The notes: generated by a model from the sequence alone, not told the origin. A stretch of DNA of 64,000 bases from Sinohyriopsis cumingii (GCA_028554795.2 JAPYKE020000281.1:243501-307500); one strand, 5' to 3'; counted from the first letter of the stretch, positions 1 to 12,374 are shown. Translations and numbers: made by a program.

Positions 1-49
1 ATCTTATACATAACATTAATCAATGATATACTATTGTCTAATGAGCCTT

Positions 50-520
50 TTAATGTTGTTGCCATATAATACTTTCTCCCCATAAAGTAAGAAAACTACC
101 AGTATTAAAATCGTTATTAATAGGTGTTGCTAACAAGTGTGTGATAAGTGGCATTATATACTTGAACAGGTCAATTCCTATCCCGTCTGGGCCGCAATCC
201 ATTCGAGATTTGAGTCTAAGCATACGGTGTGCAATTTCCTCTTTAGACATAGGTTCACTTAGAACATCGCAGTATACATGATGTCTATTTAAAATATGTT
301 CCTCATCATTAACGACTTTTCTGAACACTGTAGGTTCTTAAAATAATTATACCACTCTGGGACAGATCTGTTAGATCTGCCAAAATAGACCCTGTTACCA
401 CAGGCTCTGAACGTTTTCCAAATCTCGTGTGGATTATCTCTCAGAAAAACAAGAAACTCTTCTGTTTCTTCTCATATATCTTTCTTTACGTTAAAAAAGT
501 TTGAATTTCTATTTTGAGCA
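50..520 (-). pseudogene. LINE (non-LTR retrotransposon) reverse-transcriptase fragment
   Basis: The minus strand reads as the linker and early reverse-transcriptase region of a non-LTR retrotransposon. Visible pieces are EIWKTFRACGN and PEWYNYFKNL upstream, then SKEEIAHRMLRLKSRMDCGP, which continues into DGIGIDLFKYIMPLITHLL and ends at LWGESIIWQQH. The two parts lie in different frames near position 325, so the copy is frameshifted, and it stops where RT motif A would follow. The pattern of alternating helix residues followed by GPDGI is characteristic of LINE RT domains. It is a dead 5'-truncated or internally cut copy and the clade cannot be fixed. Confidence 0.7.
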
Positions 521-672
521 TGTTTATATAATTCAAGATTCACTGGAGTTATTTACTTTAACACTGTTTAACAAAGTATTTGTGCCATCTTTACTATTTT
601 CATATTTAATATCCCATAAAACAATTTGAGATGAACCTTTAATGGAAGAGCCCGTGTCAAACGTTTAAAAAT

Positions 673-675
<3 letters not shown>

Positions 676-706
<31 letters not shown>
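676..706. repeat. (CA)n microsatellite
   Basis: About 15 CA dinucleotides in a row. Short open frames through it are repeat artefacts. Confidence 0.95.
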
Positions 707-708
<2 letters not shown>

Positions 709-906
709 CTATAAAAGGTACATCTATAATCAATGTTGGTTCTGTCCTCTGCAATATTATGAGGAAAACGTAAATTACATTTTAATGAGAAATGTACGCT
801 TTCGTCTCTTTCCTGAAAGTATGTTATAAGCTGGTCAAGTCCTGAGGAAAGAACCGTGTAGTATACAGTGCTCGCACCTTTGACATGTAAAATTGCCATT
901 CAATCA

Positions 907-2008
907 TCACGCAACCTGCCATTTAAAACTTGTATTCCAAATGTACAGCACATTTGTATTTTAGCTCTCAAACTCTTTGCTTATTCTTGTAAGTGAAAAA
1001 AATTACTTTCAAACAGTACATCACCAAAAACTAAATTCTAAGTCATCTTCAGGGATAAAGCTACCAAATGTTTAATGCTTGCATTAAAATAGTAAGCAGT
1101 AGTGATTAAAAAGATATTTTATTCTCGATAATTATAATTCGAACAATTTAGTTCTATCCTTTTCTTCACCTTAGTCCTATATAGGAGTGCCTTCCGGAAA
1201 AAAACAAATGTATACAAAACATAGAGTTATATCTTTAATAATAAGAAAAACATTACATTCAAAATGTATAATCACACAATGATCGAACATAGTGAGTATG
1301 AGTCCCATACCACCAAATGCCATTGACTTATCGTTAACAAAACAGACACCATCGCTGTTTCTACCCCTAACGGAATGCTTTGTCCTAATACTATTGAAAT
1401 GTTTATATACATGAAAAAATTAAATTCGTCCTTTCTACTCCCCGTGTTTCACATAAACCCCACAATGTCGAATTTAGAATAATACTGAAGAAAACGATAT
1501 TACTGATAATAAGTTGAAAGACCTTCAATGTCCCAAGATAAAATATCAATATTTGGTGAATCAGAGGTTTACTTAGCAACCGTACATGAGCTTATGCCGA
1601 CGTCCAATGAATTTTCTTTCATCTCAGTTCATTACTAAGCTCTTGGCCCCGTTGGCCAACGGAAACGTTACCCGTTTGCTTCAAGAGAATTGGTCGATCA
1701 CAGACACTATTATCGTACCCACGGCATTGCACGTGTCCCCTGCCAGTGAAAAAACCACGTGCACTTTGTTTATCAACATATATCAGATTACAATTATCCT
1801 CGACATACATAAACATCCAGCCATCAATCACTAGTTTGTCCTATTTCTGAAATGCTAATTAATTCTTTTTGTAAGCTTAATTTAAACTGGGAATTAAGGA
1901 CTTCCCGGTAGCACGTGCTCTCTGTGTAAAGCCCTCGGATACACTATCATTTCGTTTACTTTGCATTGCCAGGAACAAGCGCAATTAAACCGATTCTAGA
2001 TAATACCG
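907..2008. other. Host intergenic DNA, no gene seen
   Basis: AT-rich unique sequence. Two opposed short open frames around 1586-1834 show no family resemblance or splice context and look like chance frames. Confidence 0.6.
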
Positions 2009-3370
2009 TTAGTTCAGCATTCTCAAATCTCTTTCAGGCCTACGTTTTTTAACACATCTGCAAAATAACCTTTTAATCTCCCTGCGAAACTGCTGGTTGA
2101 CAAGTCCATAAATAATTGGATTTACAGCACTGTTCATGAAGTATGAACGTAAGAAAAAGTTATATAAACTTTTCTCTGTGAATGTCATTTTCAGATCTGG
2201 TATTACATATCTCATTGTAACTATGACTAAATAAGGTAAAAAACTTAGAACAAAACACAACGTTACGATAAATATCATCAACGTAGTTCGTCCCGCTCTT
2301 ACTTTTAAACCGCCATGTTTCCTTCCCATTTGGGCGCCAGGTTTCCTTCCCATTTGGGCTTCAGGTTTCCTTCCCATTATGACCCGGACACTTCCACTAC
2401 CGGGCCTTACATCTGCATGTTTACAGGCACATTGTTTGCACTGAATAGCATTGGATATTTGACAGGAAGTGACACTATAGGCCCTAGAATGGCGTTTTTG
2501 AATTCCTCTGAAGAATTTTGTTCTCCACACTGCACCGGCGCGAAGAGAGTCACCGATGTCCGTGGAACTATGAGCAAAAACAGTAAATGATGCACGTTTA
2601 GCACCAAGGGGGATTTTTGGTTCCGATCCGAAGTGTTTTCCCCTGCAGACTTTCCTTCCCACAAGAACGTACAAAATCGACAATGTTATAAATATAATTA
2701 GATTTCCAGTAAAAATAAACATAGTGAAAATAAACGGGTATCTTTTACTTTCCATTTTATTATCTATAAGACAAGTCTTCTGTCCTGGCGTTGGCTGATA
2801 TGTTCCGTAAATCAGAAGAGCCGGAAATGCGGAACTGACTGCAATCAGTATGGCGATTGCGGAGGCAATCTTTGAATCAGTTAGGGTGAATTTAGGTTTT
2901 AGCGGCCGACAAATGGTTCTATAGCGGTCTATAGCTATGCCAAGTAACACAAAAGACGTTATATTGTTCATGAGAAAGGTGGAAAATCTGGAAACTTTAC
3001 ATAAAATTGGGTTATCGAAGTCCCAGAAATTGGTCAAGATAGCGATTTCCACTGGCATGGCAAAACAACAGTTGATAATATCAGGAATAGCTAGAAGGAT
3101 GATGAACTTTTTCGATCGCCGTCTTCGCATTGTGGAACAGTAAATGGCGATCACTAACATATTGCCGGGTATTCCTACCACCATGAAAAATGATGTCAGC
3201 ACCATCGAGGGAATTAGTATGTGATACATCTGGTCCTTCGTGGTCATCATATGTGACAATGTTGTCATGGAAATATTAATTGCTTGAACAGTCTCATAAT
3301 CTATTGTTATAAAGCTGGTATCCTCTGTATTATTGTGAGGCACAACAGCTGGAATCGACATATTCTCCAT
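2009..3370 (-). CDS. Class A (rhodopsin-like) G-protein-coupled receptor, single coding exon
   Basis: A 453-residue protein with seven hydrophobic segments (about 50-79, 88-112, 124-146, 168-190, 212-240, 362-388, 402-424). Class A hallmarks are in place: GN at 69-70 in TM1, D97 in TM2, the disulfide pair C124/C200, DRY at 148-150 ending TM3, FVLSFLP at 373-379 in TM6 and NPIIY at 417-421 in TM7. The N-terminus has NxT/S sequons at 13 and 32, and the tail is Cys/Arg-rich. It should sit in the plasma membrane and couple to G proteins. The ligand is unknown; the general look is that of lophotrochozoan peptide/amine-type orphan receptors. Intracellular loop 3 is long (about 120 residues) and holds an 8-residue repeat (MGRKPEAQ, MGRKPGAQ, then MGRKHGG) at 332-354. 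The CWxP motif of TM6 is changed. The coding region is uninterrupted, so any introns lie in the 5' UTR. Confidence 0.9.
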   Translation of the reverse strand: MENMSIPAVVPHNNTEDTSFITIDYETVQAINISMTTLSHMMTTKDQMYHILIPSMVLTSFFMVVGIPGNMLVIAIYCSTMRRRRSKKFIILLAIPDIINCCFAMPVEIAILTNFWDFDNPILCKVSRFSTFLMNNITSFVLLGIAIDRYRTICRPLKPKFTLTDSKIASAIAILIAVSSAFPALLIYGTYQPTPGQKTCLIDNKMESKRYPFIFTMFIFTGNLIIFITLSILYVLVGRKVCRGKHFGSEPKIPLGAKRASFTVFAHSSTDIGDSLRAGAVWRTKFFRGIQKRHSRAYSVTSCQISNAIQCKQCACKHADVRPGSGSVRVIMGRKPEAQMGRKPGAQMGRKHGGLKVRAGRTTLMIFIVTLCFVLSFLPYLVIVTMRYVIPDLKMTFTEKSLYNFFLRSYFMNSAVNPIIYGLVNQQFRREIKRLFCRCVKKRRPERDLRMLN

Positions 3371-3379
3371 ATTTAGGCT

Positions 3380-4400
3380 GCAGGCGCTGGAAGTTCAACG
3401 AGAGGAAAACAATGAGCATTAGGACCTTTACTTACGAGAGCTAAGCTTCCTGTGACCTGAAGAGAGAGAAAGAGAGACGCAGCATGAAAGAATGTGACAT
3501 GTCTGGTTTTGTTAGCTGAACAATAAGCCGTCAGTAATAATAGTCATGACAAACAACCCGCCATGAAAAAGTTACAAAAGGTGAGATACAGTGACTAAGG
3601 TGTCATTAAGTTTAGGATAATGTTAATACATATAATATTAATACATTAATTTTATTATGGTTATTTTATTATGGTTACATATTTAGCAGATGCAAATTTT
3701 CCACGTGTCCCTCGTTGAAATAAGGAGGAGCATAAGTTTAGGTAAGAAGCTGCACACATTTAAAATATCCGGAACTTCTTAAGCACCTTAGTCAAACAAG
3801 ATTATTATATGCGTACTGGTACCTATTCCTTACCAGGCACTTATAATAATACCCAGTCATTACGAGCGTCATACAAAACTACACTAAGAAATAGCGAGAA
3901 TTTAAATAGCAAATTTACTACTCCGCCAAGACAGCAAAACGTAAAGCACTTCTAAACGTATACATGGCGGGGCATGGCTCATGCATGGATATATTTTAAG
4001 TGGCACGTACAGTTTTGACAATTACTTGTTGCAAATACAGACGAAATCGAGATTTTCGGACTTCAGTTACCTGTATCCAAATGGTATCCCTCAAAATGAC
4101 CCTAAACCTATTAAATAGTTATTTGGCATGCGCAATTGCTACGATTTATTGTTAACTTACAGAGTAACAGCTGTTATCTCACTCAGATCTATTTAAAGGT
4201 CAAGAAGAAAAAACACAACGGAATATACAGCTTAGGCGCTACACTAGATAGTATAGGCAGAGAGAGAAAGAAAGAATGACAGATGCATAGTCGAGCCTGT
4301 ATCTAAATTCTACTCTAAAAATTCCACACTGGATATATGGTAGTTTACATGCTATGTAATTGCATACTCTCATTTTCGTCGATGTTCAAACTATCGGACA
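3380..4400. other. Host intergenic DNA upstream of the GPCR
   Basis: Probably holds the 5' UTR and promoter of the minus-strand receptor gene. I see no clear TATA box, no other gene and no long repeat here. Confidence 0.5.
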
Positions 4401-4402
4401 CT

Positions 4403-4406
<4 letters not shown>

Positions 4407-4480
<74 letters not shown>
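4407..4480. repeat. (TA)n microsatellite
   Basis: About 37 uninterrupted TA units, directly abutting the inverted-repeat element that starts near 4482. Confidence 0.95.
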
Positions 4481-4481
<1 letters not shown>

Positions 4482-4488
<7 letters not shown>

Positions 4489-4860
4489 CGGTAACCTTAT
4501 TATCCCTTTTTTCTTTTCGATCTCTTTAGTGTATGGAGGTTGCGTTAGAAACATTTCCGGTAGGTATTGCCGCTGGTCGACATTCACTCATTGCAAAAGA
4601 GAACGAAGTGAAGGAAATTACATTTCGCACCAAATGCAAAATTTCCAGTTAAACACCCTAAATAAATGCGCGATGAAATAATTAGTGAATAATTGTTAGG
4701 CACAATGGATAAAATCATATATCAAAGAGTATGTGGATAACCTGTGCAGATACATGCAATTGAAAGTTTTAAAAAAATGTAGAAGAAGATAAATTAGGAA
4801 TAAGGAAGTAGTGAACACGCAATTCCTTGCATAGAAATAAAAGTATAAAAAAGTGTAAGG
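4482..4860 (+). repeat. Left arm of a 1.7-kb inverted-repeat (foldback-like) element
   Basis: This stretch recurs in reverse complement at about 5810-6215. Shared blocks include CTTTCGGTAACCT, ATTGCCGCTGGTCGAC, AAATAAATGCGCGAT and CCTGTGCAGATACATG, with many substitutions between the arms. The outer ends meet flanking TATA sequence. It is either a decayed non-autonomous foldback transposon or two inverted copies of one dispersed repeat. Confidence 0.7.
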
Positions 4861-5809
4861 TATATAAGTTGTACCAACTATGTGTTGTGATGGTTCTACT
4901 ATATCGATCTAATTTCTGAGGAGGGAAGATTGTGTCATAAGGAAAGAACTAGGAAGGAAAACAAAGGGTCTAGCTCCAGGAACCTTGTGTGTACGACACA
5001 CCGTACAAAATAATATGCAAATAGCAATGAGCAAACCTTGAACAAAAATAATAAATTCTTTTTTTTTCCTTCCAAATTCTTTTTGATTTGTTAGAGAAAA
5101 CCAGAGACCTACACTATGAGGGATACAGAAACTCATAAAAGTCGTAAACATTTTCGGATGGCTGTAAGGGGTTACTTTAAAGACCGTTAGCTTAACGTAG
5201 CTAAATGACGTACAAGTGTCCACACACAAAACATTATACAGTTTATCGTTTGTAGAAGAACTTTGATTAGCGGCCTAGCTGTTGTATAATGTGATCAGTA
5301 GATTATAGATTGGTATGACTAGAATACGCAATGATAAATGGAACGCAATTTAAAAATAATAAGAAATGGAAATTATTTCTGCTTTTTTATATTTTAAATT
5401 CATTGAAAAAATCAAAAGCTTTTAAGTTTTAAACATCAAATGTATACATATGTGTTTGAATTGCACAAGAAAAAGTAGAATTAATGTTCAAACTGACGAT
5501 ACTAATTGTGTAAAACGTGCCATTTGGAGAAAGTATGAAATCGACGTATTGAAATAGAAACTTAAACAATGTTCATTGCCAAATTAAAAAAGAATATATT
5601 ATACAGCTTTAGGGCTGGAAACAAACTACGCAGTGGAAATATTTTTTTATATTTTTAAGTAATTTGTTTAACTAAGGAAGTTTAACAGAAGGATTTCATC
5701 ATCAGGTACATATTCTAACCGTATTCCATAACATAGAACACATCATCATGAATAAAGGTTCATAATCAACTTTCTTAACTAAAATGCCACTTTCAACATT
5801 CAGTTTAAT
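4861..5809. other. Spacer between the two inverted arms
   Basis: AT-rich sequence with no recognisable coding content. The open frame at 4909-5229 (minus) has no family features. Confidence 0.5.
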
Positions 5810-6215
5810 CGTAATTCATTTGTTGTTTTTATATGTTTGTGTTGTTATTGTTGTTGGCTTGCCAAGGAATTATGTGTTCAATAATTTATTCTTCCCACAT
5901 CATCTTCTTCTACAGTTAAAAAAGAAATTCAAGTACATGTATCTGCACAGGATATACACATGCGCTTTGATATTTGATTGTATCCATTGAATCTATCAAT
6001 TATCCGTTAATTACTTTATCGCGCATTTATTTTGGACGTTTAATTGGAAAGTTTGACCATGGCGAGATATATAATTTCATTTCTTTTCGTTCTATTTAGT
6101 AGTCAGTGACTGTCGACCAGCGGCAATGCTTACCGGAAATGCTCCTAGTGCAACCTCATACACTAAGCAGTTCGGAAAGAAAGGGCAGGTAATGAGGTTA
6201 CCGAAAGGGGCTATA
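5810..6215 (-). repeat. Right arm of the inverted-repeat element
   Basis: Reverse-complement partner of 4482-4860, ending at the motif AGGTTACCGAAAGGGG. See the left arm for the shared blocks. Confidence 0.7.
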
Positions 6216-6239
6216 TAACATCGACCTGCCATAGTTCGT

Positions 6240-7060
6240 GAACTTAACGTGATTTGTAACGTTTATATTTTAATATTGCGCGAAACTATTAAACTCGCCA
6301 TAGAAAGTGTCCAACAAATGTTTTGCCAGCTACCAATTTGATAAACGTGTCAAGATTTGTTTATTTCCGGAAGTGTATCAATGGTTCGTGCCCCTGAAAT
6401 AAATGCCAAGTGACGTAAGATTGTAATGTGACAATTAGACCAACATGTATAATTCGATCGTTTATGGTAGCATGTAACATTAAACATTTGCATCTATAAT
6501 GTATTTCACTTCTTGTACATGTATTCGAACAGCGATAAAACAACGATGGTTAAAAATATCTAAGAAATAACTAAGATGTATTTATTATTTTTTTTTCTTT
6601 CAAAATTTCAATAAATTTATTTACACATGTGGTAAATTTTTATTAGATTTTATTTTTCAATGTTATTAAATAAGAAATTTTTTTCCCTATATTCAATTTT
6701 TTCAGTAATTTTTTTTATTCCATATAGGTATCAATTTCAATAATTTTTCCTAACATAGCATAAGAAGTGCATGGTACGGAAACCAAGTATTTGCTTTGCA
6801 TCTGCTGCCACAAAAATATGTCTTGGTTTTCCCACTAATAAAAAGGGGAACAGCGGTCCCAACTTGAACAGCTAAAATCGCCCCAGGGCCATAAAAGTGT
6901 GGCAAAAAATGGCATTAGTTAAACCGGAAATTTCTATTGTACTTTCTTCTTTTTGAATTCTTGTTAAGTCTTAAATTTTAATTTCATCGAATATTTCTTA
7001 ATCATTACTTACTGTCGCTGTCGACGAAAGTATTGACCCAGCTAATGACATCAGGATCTC
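6240..7060. other. Host intergenic DNA, no gene seen
   Basis: Very AT-rich with homopolymer runs. No coding, RNA or repeat feature is recognised. Confidence 0.6.
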
Positions 7061-7186
<126 letters not shown>

Positions 7187-7302
7187 ATCTCTTTCTCAGA
7201 TCATTACTCTTTCAATGCTTATTTTCAATTAAAAAATCATTGTAATTATGTTGCATTTTAAATATAGTGTTACAAATACCGTCAAGAAAAATTCGCAATC
7301 AT

Positions 7303-7303
7303 T

Positions 7304-7376
<73 letters not shown>

Positions 7377-7395
7377 AGAGAGACAGACACACATA

Positions 7396-7431
<36 letters not shown>

Positions 7432-7449
7432 AGAGGAAGAGAGAGAGAA
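7303..7449. repeat. (TA)n then interrupted (GA)n microsatellite
   Basis: A TA tract to about 7372, then purine-only GA-rich sequence to about 7449. Confidence 0.95.
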
Positions 7450-7799
7450 TTATAAATATAGATCAGAAAGAACGGAAAGTGCTATCCCTGGATTCCTATA
7501 GAAGAATGTTTGATAATCGAGGGCATAATTAATATTTTAATACAAATAATTCTTTCATATAGAATGGAGATTTCTTAATTCGTACTTTACGGAGATTAGA
7601 ACCCAGGTCCGCGGGTAAACGGCACCTATCGCCTTGCCTGCATACACGAGCCCATATTCCCTCACGACTAAGCACACATCACCAAAAATGATGTAACTCA
7701 GTCGGTGTTATATTTACTCGTGTGTAGCAGACACACTCGCATGAAGACCTAGTAATTAATTCTCATGTATCCATATTTATAAGACACACAGCCAGCCAG

Positions 7800-7801
7800 A
7801 C

Positions 7802-7849
<48 letters not shown>
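7800..7849. repeat. (GATA)n microsatellite
   Basis: About twelve tetranucleotide GATA units. Confidence 0.95.
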
Positions 7850-7850
<1 letters not shown>

Positions 7851-7859
7851 TACGCACAC

Positions 7860-8527
7860 CATAACACGTTTCCCTACAAAGGAATGGTAAATATTGCCTT
7901 CAATAATTGGTTACAGAGTTGAACATAAGTAAAACGACACTGAATGATAGCAAAATTGATCGTTTTTAACACTGCATTGCCATCGACGTTTGTAAGAATA
8001 TCTCCTTTCTAGAATGTCTTCAACATCTGTGAGTTACAAAGGACTGTACAGACACAAAAGAATGTACAAACACACCCAACTGACTGTAAGACACGTACAA
8101 ATGAGTGTAGAGACACATTCAAATGGCTGTCTAGACATACGAATAACGAACTGTACAGATATATACAAATAACTGTCCACATACACACACACACACACAC
8201 AACTGAATGTGCAGATGCATATAAATGACTGTACACGTTAAACTGAAAACAATAATTTGAGCGACGCATCTATTTAAGAGTAGTATATCTGAAGTGAAGA
8301 TTAGCATTAGATTTCTAGACATCGTAACCAATGTTAAGATAAAATCATGCAACTCAGCGGCAGAGATGTCCTTCAACCTTTAAGATTCCTTTTGTTTCTC
8401 GACAATTTAATACCCTCCCTTTTAAACATGTTTTTTTTTCTTCTTCTTTAAACCAATCTCCGTCATTTAAAATGATCTAAGTTCACCAAAAAATTCACGT
8501 CAGTTAAATAAATGTTATTTCTTCACA
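7860..8527. other. Host intergenic DNA with repeated ACTGTACAGA-like motifs and a short (CA)n
   Basis: Between 8035 and 8240 a loose period of about 30-35 bp is visible, built on GACTGTACAGACACA-like words, with a (CA)n tract at 8180-8201. No gene is seen. Confidence 0.5.
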
Positions 8528-8628
8528 TAAGCTAAGAAAACTTCTTGTGATAATAGTATTTTTATCGGGCTAGAATTATATCCTGTTTGAACCGGAGTAA
8601 ACACCACTCAGTGCTTACAAATAATAAC
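8528..8628 (+). repeat. Dispersed direct repeat, copy 1
   Basis: About 100 bp beginning TAAGCTAAGAAAACTTCTTG. It recurs at about 10998-11097 with roughly ten differences. Confidence 0.8.
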
Positions 8629-10767
8629 TATTGTGCATTTTTAGAAATTGTGAAATGAATGCATGTAGACAAGATAAAATAAATTCATTGTGTAAGTATA
8701 TCAATTAGTTATATAGAAATAAAGGGAAAAAATATACAAAGTTTCAGTCAACTTACGCGTGCTACTTGAAATTGTCTATGGTAAATCCCGCATACACTGA
8801 CTGATTGACGCTGCGTTTCAAATAAACGTGCTGAGTGGTTATTGAACGGAACACGACTGCAACATAATCTCGTTTTCAGTGGTTTTATTACCCGGGTGTA
8901 TTCGCCTACAGGATCTATAGTCTGCCACGTGAATTAGGAATGTGCTGAATAAAGTTTACTATAATGGAGAATAATCGAATCGAATGTTGTTGTGGGCTTT
9001 TTGGTGTTACTTTTCTTCCATCTTTCAAGAAGTAAAGTTTCGATTGCTCGAGGAGGATTGTAACGCGCATTAGGATAGTTAGACATGTTTCAATTGTATG
9101 AAATACCAGTCCATGTGAATTTAAGCGATGCTAGCTCTTATGGAGCCATATTCAAGGTATATCACCTTCAATCCTTTTTATAGAAACTTATTTCAAATAA
9201 ACTTGTTTATCTTTGTTACCAATGAATTCAAATATTCTTTTAATATAATGTAAGAGTACAGAATTCGTGTTCGAAGAAAAATATAAATAAACAAAATGCG
9301 TGCAAAAATAATTTACCTTCATATTGGGCTTATCTGGTGGGATACTGTAATTTTGCTGGGTTCTGTTTATTTAAATATAATCTCTTTAAAGCCTTTTGAC
9401 ACTAAAACATTACGTAATTAATGATTCCCTTTTGCCTGTTTCTGCAGTCATTAGTAAAATACAACTTTATTTTCATTATTATTTGGCGCGAATCCAACTA
9501 TCGTCAATATTCTTTAATAACAATCTTATAATCTTTTGATAATTATCCCGCTCGGGGTCCGGGATACTAAAGTGGAAAAATATTATCCCTTAATAAATGT
9601 GTTTATTACGTGCGTTCGCTCCTTAATGATCAATTAAATCAAAGGCAATGACAATACGGTCATCAGAATCACTGCAAATGGATTCTAGTCGGGTTTCATG
9701 ACCATACATGTCCCAGAAGTCTTGTAAATGGTCTGTAGCTGGGTTTCGTGTTGGTCACAATATAAATTGTGTCTGACCTCACGTGGGGTCAAATGCAATT
9801 GCTATTGTTATGACACCAAAATGGCGCTTCTTCAAAATGTAAATCAACAGGTGCAGAAAGTTTCCTGATTTCTGTGGGTAATAATAAACGATATTATCAT
9901 CTCCCTGAGAGTTTTGTTTACCAAGAAATGTGACCCATATACTATATTTGTTCAAACGTATGACAACAACATCGACATTAATGAACAGTATTCGTGTAAC
10001 CCTTATGAGTCGTCGATTTTCTCCATCTTTGGTTATTACTATTTTATTTGACTGTCTGCATTTGCTGGCAAAAGGTTAGTCACAAAGATTGGACTATGTA
10101 TCATATTTGACTGGTTTCAAAGGTTGGTAATTACTTTAATATTTGACTGACGTCTCCCTCTGTCGGCATAATACTGGTTGCAAAGATTGATAATTACTAA
10201 AATATTTGACTGAAGGTGTCAGTATACCACTAATTGGAAAGACTGGCAACTTCGAAATTATCTTTATATTAATTCAGTACATTTGCTTGTTTTTTATTTT
10301 TAATTTTTTTAACATATATGACCTTTGATATTTTAATAAATATGTATCGATTCCAGAATCATATTAGCTTAACTGTATTATATTTGACTCCCTGATATTA
10401 AAAATAAAAACATTTTAATAATACATAAATAATTTAAGACTTGTGATATTTTATTTGTAATGACGTCAATTCAAGGCAATAATGAACATCAAACTCTGAC
10501 GTCATTGGATGCAAGGGTTAATCCCTAAAAACTGGACAGTGACTCAGCGACGAATGCTACACCAATATTACTAAAATTGCTCAAATGAGATAAAACATGG
10601 ACGTAAAATGGTGTTTTTTTTTATTATTCAGCACTGATAAACTACAAATCTTTCCTGCCCGATGAAGTGCACAAGATGAAACGGGAATAGATATGAACTA
10701 AATGACCGCTGCTTCGCTGCTTGAAACTGGTATTATCAAGCCAATACCGAAAATCCATTGGCATAAA
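8629..10767. other. Host intergenic DNA, no gene seen
   Basis: AT-rich sequence with only short local repeats, such as the TATTTGACTG words at 10047-10215. No ORF of note. Confidence 0.6.
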
Positions 10768-11330
10768 TATCCTCTTCTAAAAGAGCAAATAACAATGATG
10801 ACGAGAACGACGATCATAGTAAAATATTGGTAGACAAACCACTTTTACTTTGGGCAAACTAAATGTCGAAGTTCTTGACTTAAAATGAACGTTCCTATGT
10901 TAATTGAATGATTTTTAAAATAAATGGCATTTATACGGATAGTCTCAATTTGGTATACCTACTTCCATTAATCCAGTTAAATTATTTTTATTTCTTAAGC
11001 TAAGAAAACATCTTGTGATAATAGTATTTTTATTTGGCTAGAATTATATCCTGGTTTGAACCAGAGCAAACACTAATCAGTGCTTACATAAAATAACGGG
11101 ATATATATAACAGGACTGATATGTCTCTTTTAAAAGAGCCAATAGTAATGATGACGATAGTGATGATTATTGGTAGACAAACCTTTTTTATTTTGGGCAA
11201 ACTAAATATCGTAGTTCTTGACTTAAAATGTATGTCCCTATGTTAAGTACATGATTTTTAAAATACATTTAAATGTCATTTATATGGGTAGTCTCAATTT
11301 GATATATTTACTTCCATTAATAACCCCCTG
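10768..11330 (+). repeat. Diverged tandem duplication of about 350 bp
   Basis: Sequence at 10768-10980 (ATCCTCTTCTAAAAGAGC onward, including ATTGGTAGACAAACC and GGGCAAACTAAAT) recurs at 11117-11330. The second copy of the 8528 repeat lies between them at 10998-11097. The unit is substantially diverged. Confidence 0.75.
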
Positions 11331-11832
11331 CATTAACAATCCCCTGCATTAATAAGAACGTCCTGCATTAATACAACCACCTGCGAGCGCAGGGATATAT
11401 AACATGTCTGATACGTCATTCTTCTTGTCGTGCATGGGGACTAACGGAGACAATGGCGTCTGTTGTTCAGTTGCAACTATGCTGGACGTGCAAGCGAAAT
11501 GGTGTGGGTTCTTGTCTGGCCATCAAACCTGTCCGAGTAGGCCACTTTTGTATGTCATTGGTCAGCTGCTTTAATTGCCTAGGCACAAAATAACCTACAT
11601 TTGTTGCTGTGCCGAAATACACCTATCATCAAACCATTAATAAAAGCATGGCAGATAGAAATACCATAAATACATGATCTTACATGCGTGCTAATTTCAA
11701 ATGAGATGTATCGCATTGAATAATATTAAAGTGAGATAACTCTGAAATATATTCGGATGTACTTCATTCGTTACTCCTTTTGCCCTGCATAACGACATGG
11801 CTTTTGATTTGTGACGTCATGATGTGTTAATA
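11331..11832. other. Host intergenic DNA, no gene seen
   Basis: Small repeats of CCCTGCATTAATAA near 11325-11380. Nothing else is recognisable. Confidence 0.5.
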
Positions 11833-11908
11833 TACATGTTACATGTCATCAGAATCATTGCTTAAGGAAATACATGTTACATGTCATCAGAATCATTGCT
11901 TAAGGAAA
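11833..11908. repeat. 38-bp tandem duplication
   Basis: Two perfect copies of a 38-bp unit starting TACATGTTACATGTCATCAG. Confidence 0.95.
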
Positions 11909-11957
11909 ATTAAGACGTACTAGTATTAAAATAATTAACACAGTAGTCGTTTGGTAA

Positions 11958-12085
11958 GGGGGCGCTCACCAGTTATTATGTACTTTTGAGAGAGTGACGT
12001 ATGTAAGTTGAAGCTGCTTGCATTTAAAACATGCACAATGGAGAGAATGGTGGCATACCTCAATTCCACATTAATGTAACGTGGA
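11958..12085 (-). mobile_element. Left piece of a MITE-like repeat split by the Polinton
   Basis: Begins GGGGGCGCTC after the trinucleotide TAA. It is the reverse complement of 40534-40659 in the intact copy and its other part lies at 32188-32716. The reunited copy would be about 651 bp with ends GGGGGCGCTC/GAGCGCCGCC and a TAA duplication. A 3-bp duplication with short TIRs suggests a Harbinger-type non-autonomous DNA transposon, but no transposase is present. Confidence 0.85.
12080..12085. repeat. Polinton target-site duplication, left copy
   Basis: CGTGGA, repeated exactly at 32188-32193. The intact MITE at 40 kb has one copy of this hexamer region (TGTGGA in reverse complement), so it is a true duplication. 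Confidence 0.95.
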
Positions 12086-12138
12086 AGTAGTGAAGTGGGG
12101 CACCCTACGTACAATGGGAATTCCACTCAAAACACCCC

Positions 12139-12309
12139 TGGGTCACTCTACGTACAATGGAAATTTAACATGGCGAAAAATCGTGGGTCACTCTACGTAC
12201 AAGGGGAATTTAACATGGGAATAAATCGTGGGTCACTCTACGGACAAGGGGAATTTAACATGGGAATAAATCGTGGGTCAATCTAGCGTCAAGGGAAATT
12301 GAATATAGG
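12139..12309. repeat. 45-bp subterminal tandem repeat in the left TIR
   Basis: About four units beginning GGGTCACTCTACGTACAA, the last one diverged. A mirror copy exists in the right TIR. Such subterminal arrays can be transposase or replication-protein binding sites; here that is inference only. Confidence 0.85.
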
Positions 12310-12374
12310 ATTTTTTTTAAAAAAATAAAAAAAATAAAAATTTTTTTTTAAAAAAGGGGTAGGCAATTCAAAGA

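Noticed and set aside
1586-1834. Two opposed frames of 70-82 codons
   Set aside because: No domain, no splice or promoter support, composition like chance frames.
2315-2590. Plus-strand frame over the GPCR
   Set aside because: Antisense shadow of the receptor loop repeat.
4337-4681. Frames with long IYIYIY runs here and at 7033-7261, 33355, 44109-44403, 44926, 61662-61985
   Set aside because: Translations of TA microsatellites.
7600-7690. tRNA-like sequence on the minus strand with a GGTTCTAATC B-box-like word
   Set aside because: No convincing A-box or cloverleaf; at most an eroded SINE head.
12095-12286. Open frames through the TIR repeats (also 31987-32244 and 32049-32246)
   Set aside because: They simply translate the 45-bp subterminal tandem repeat and have no promoter or stem-loop context.
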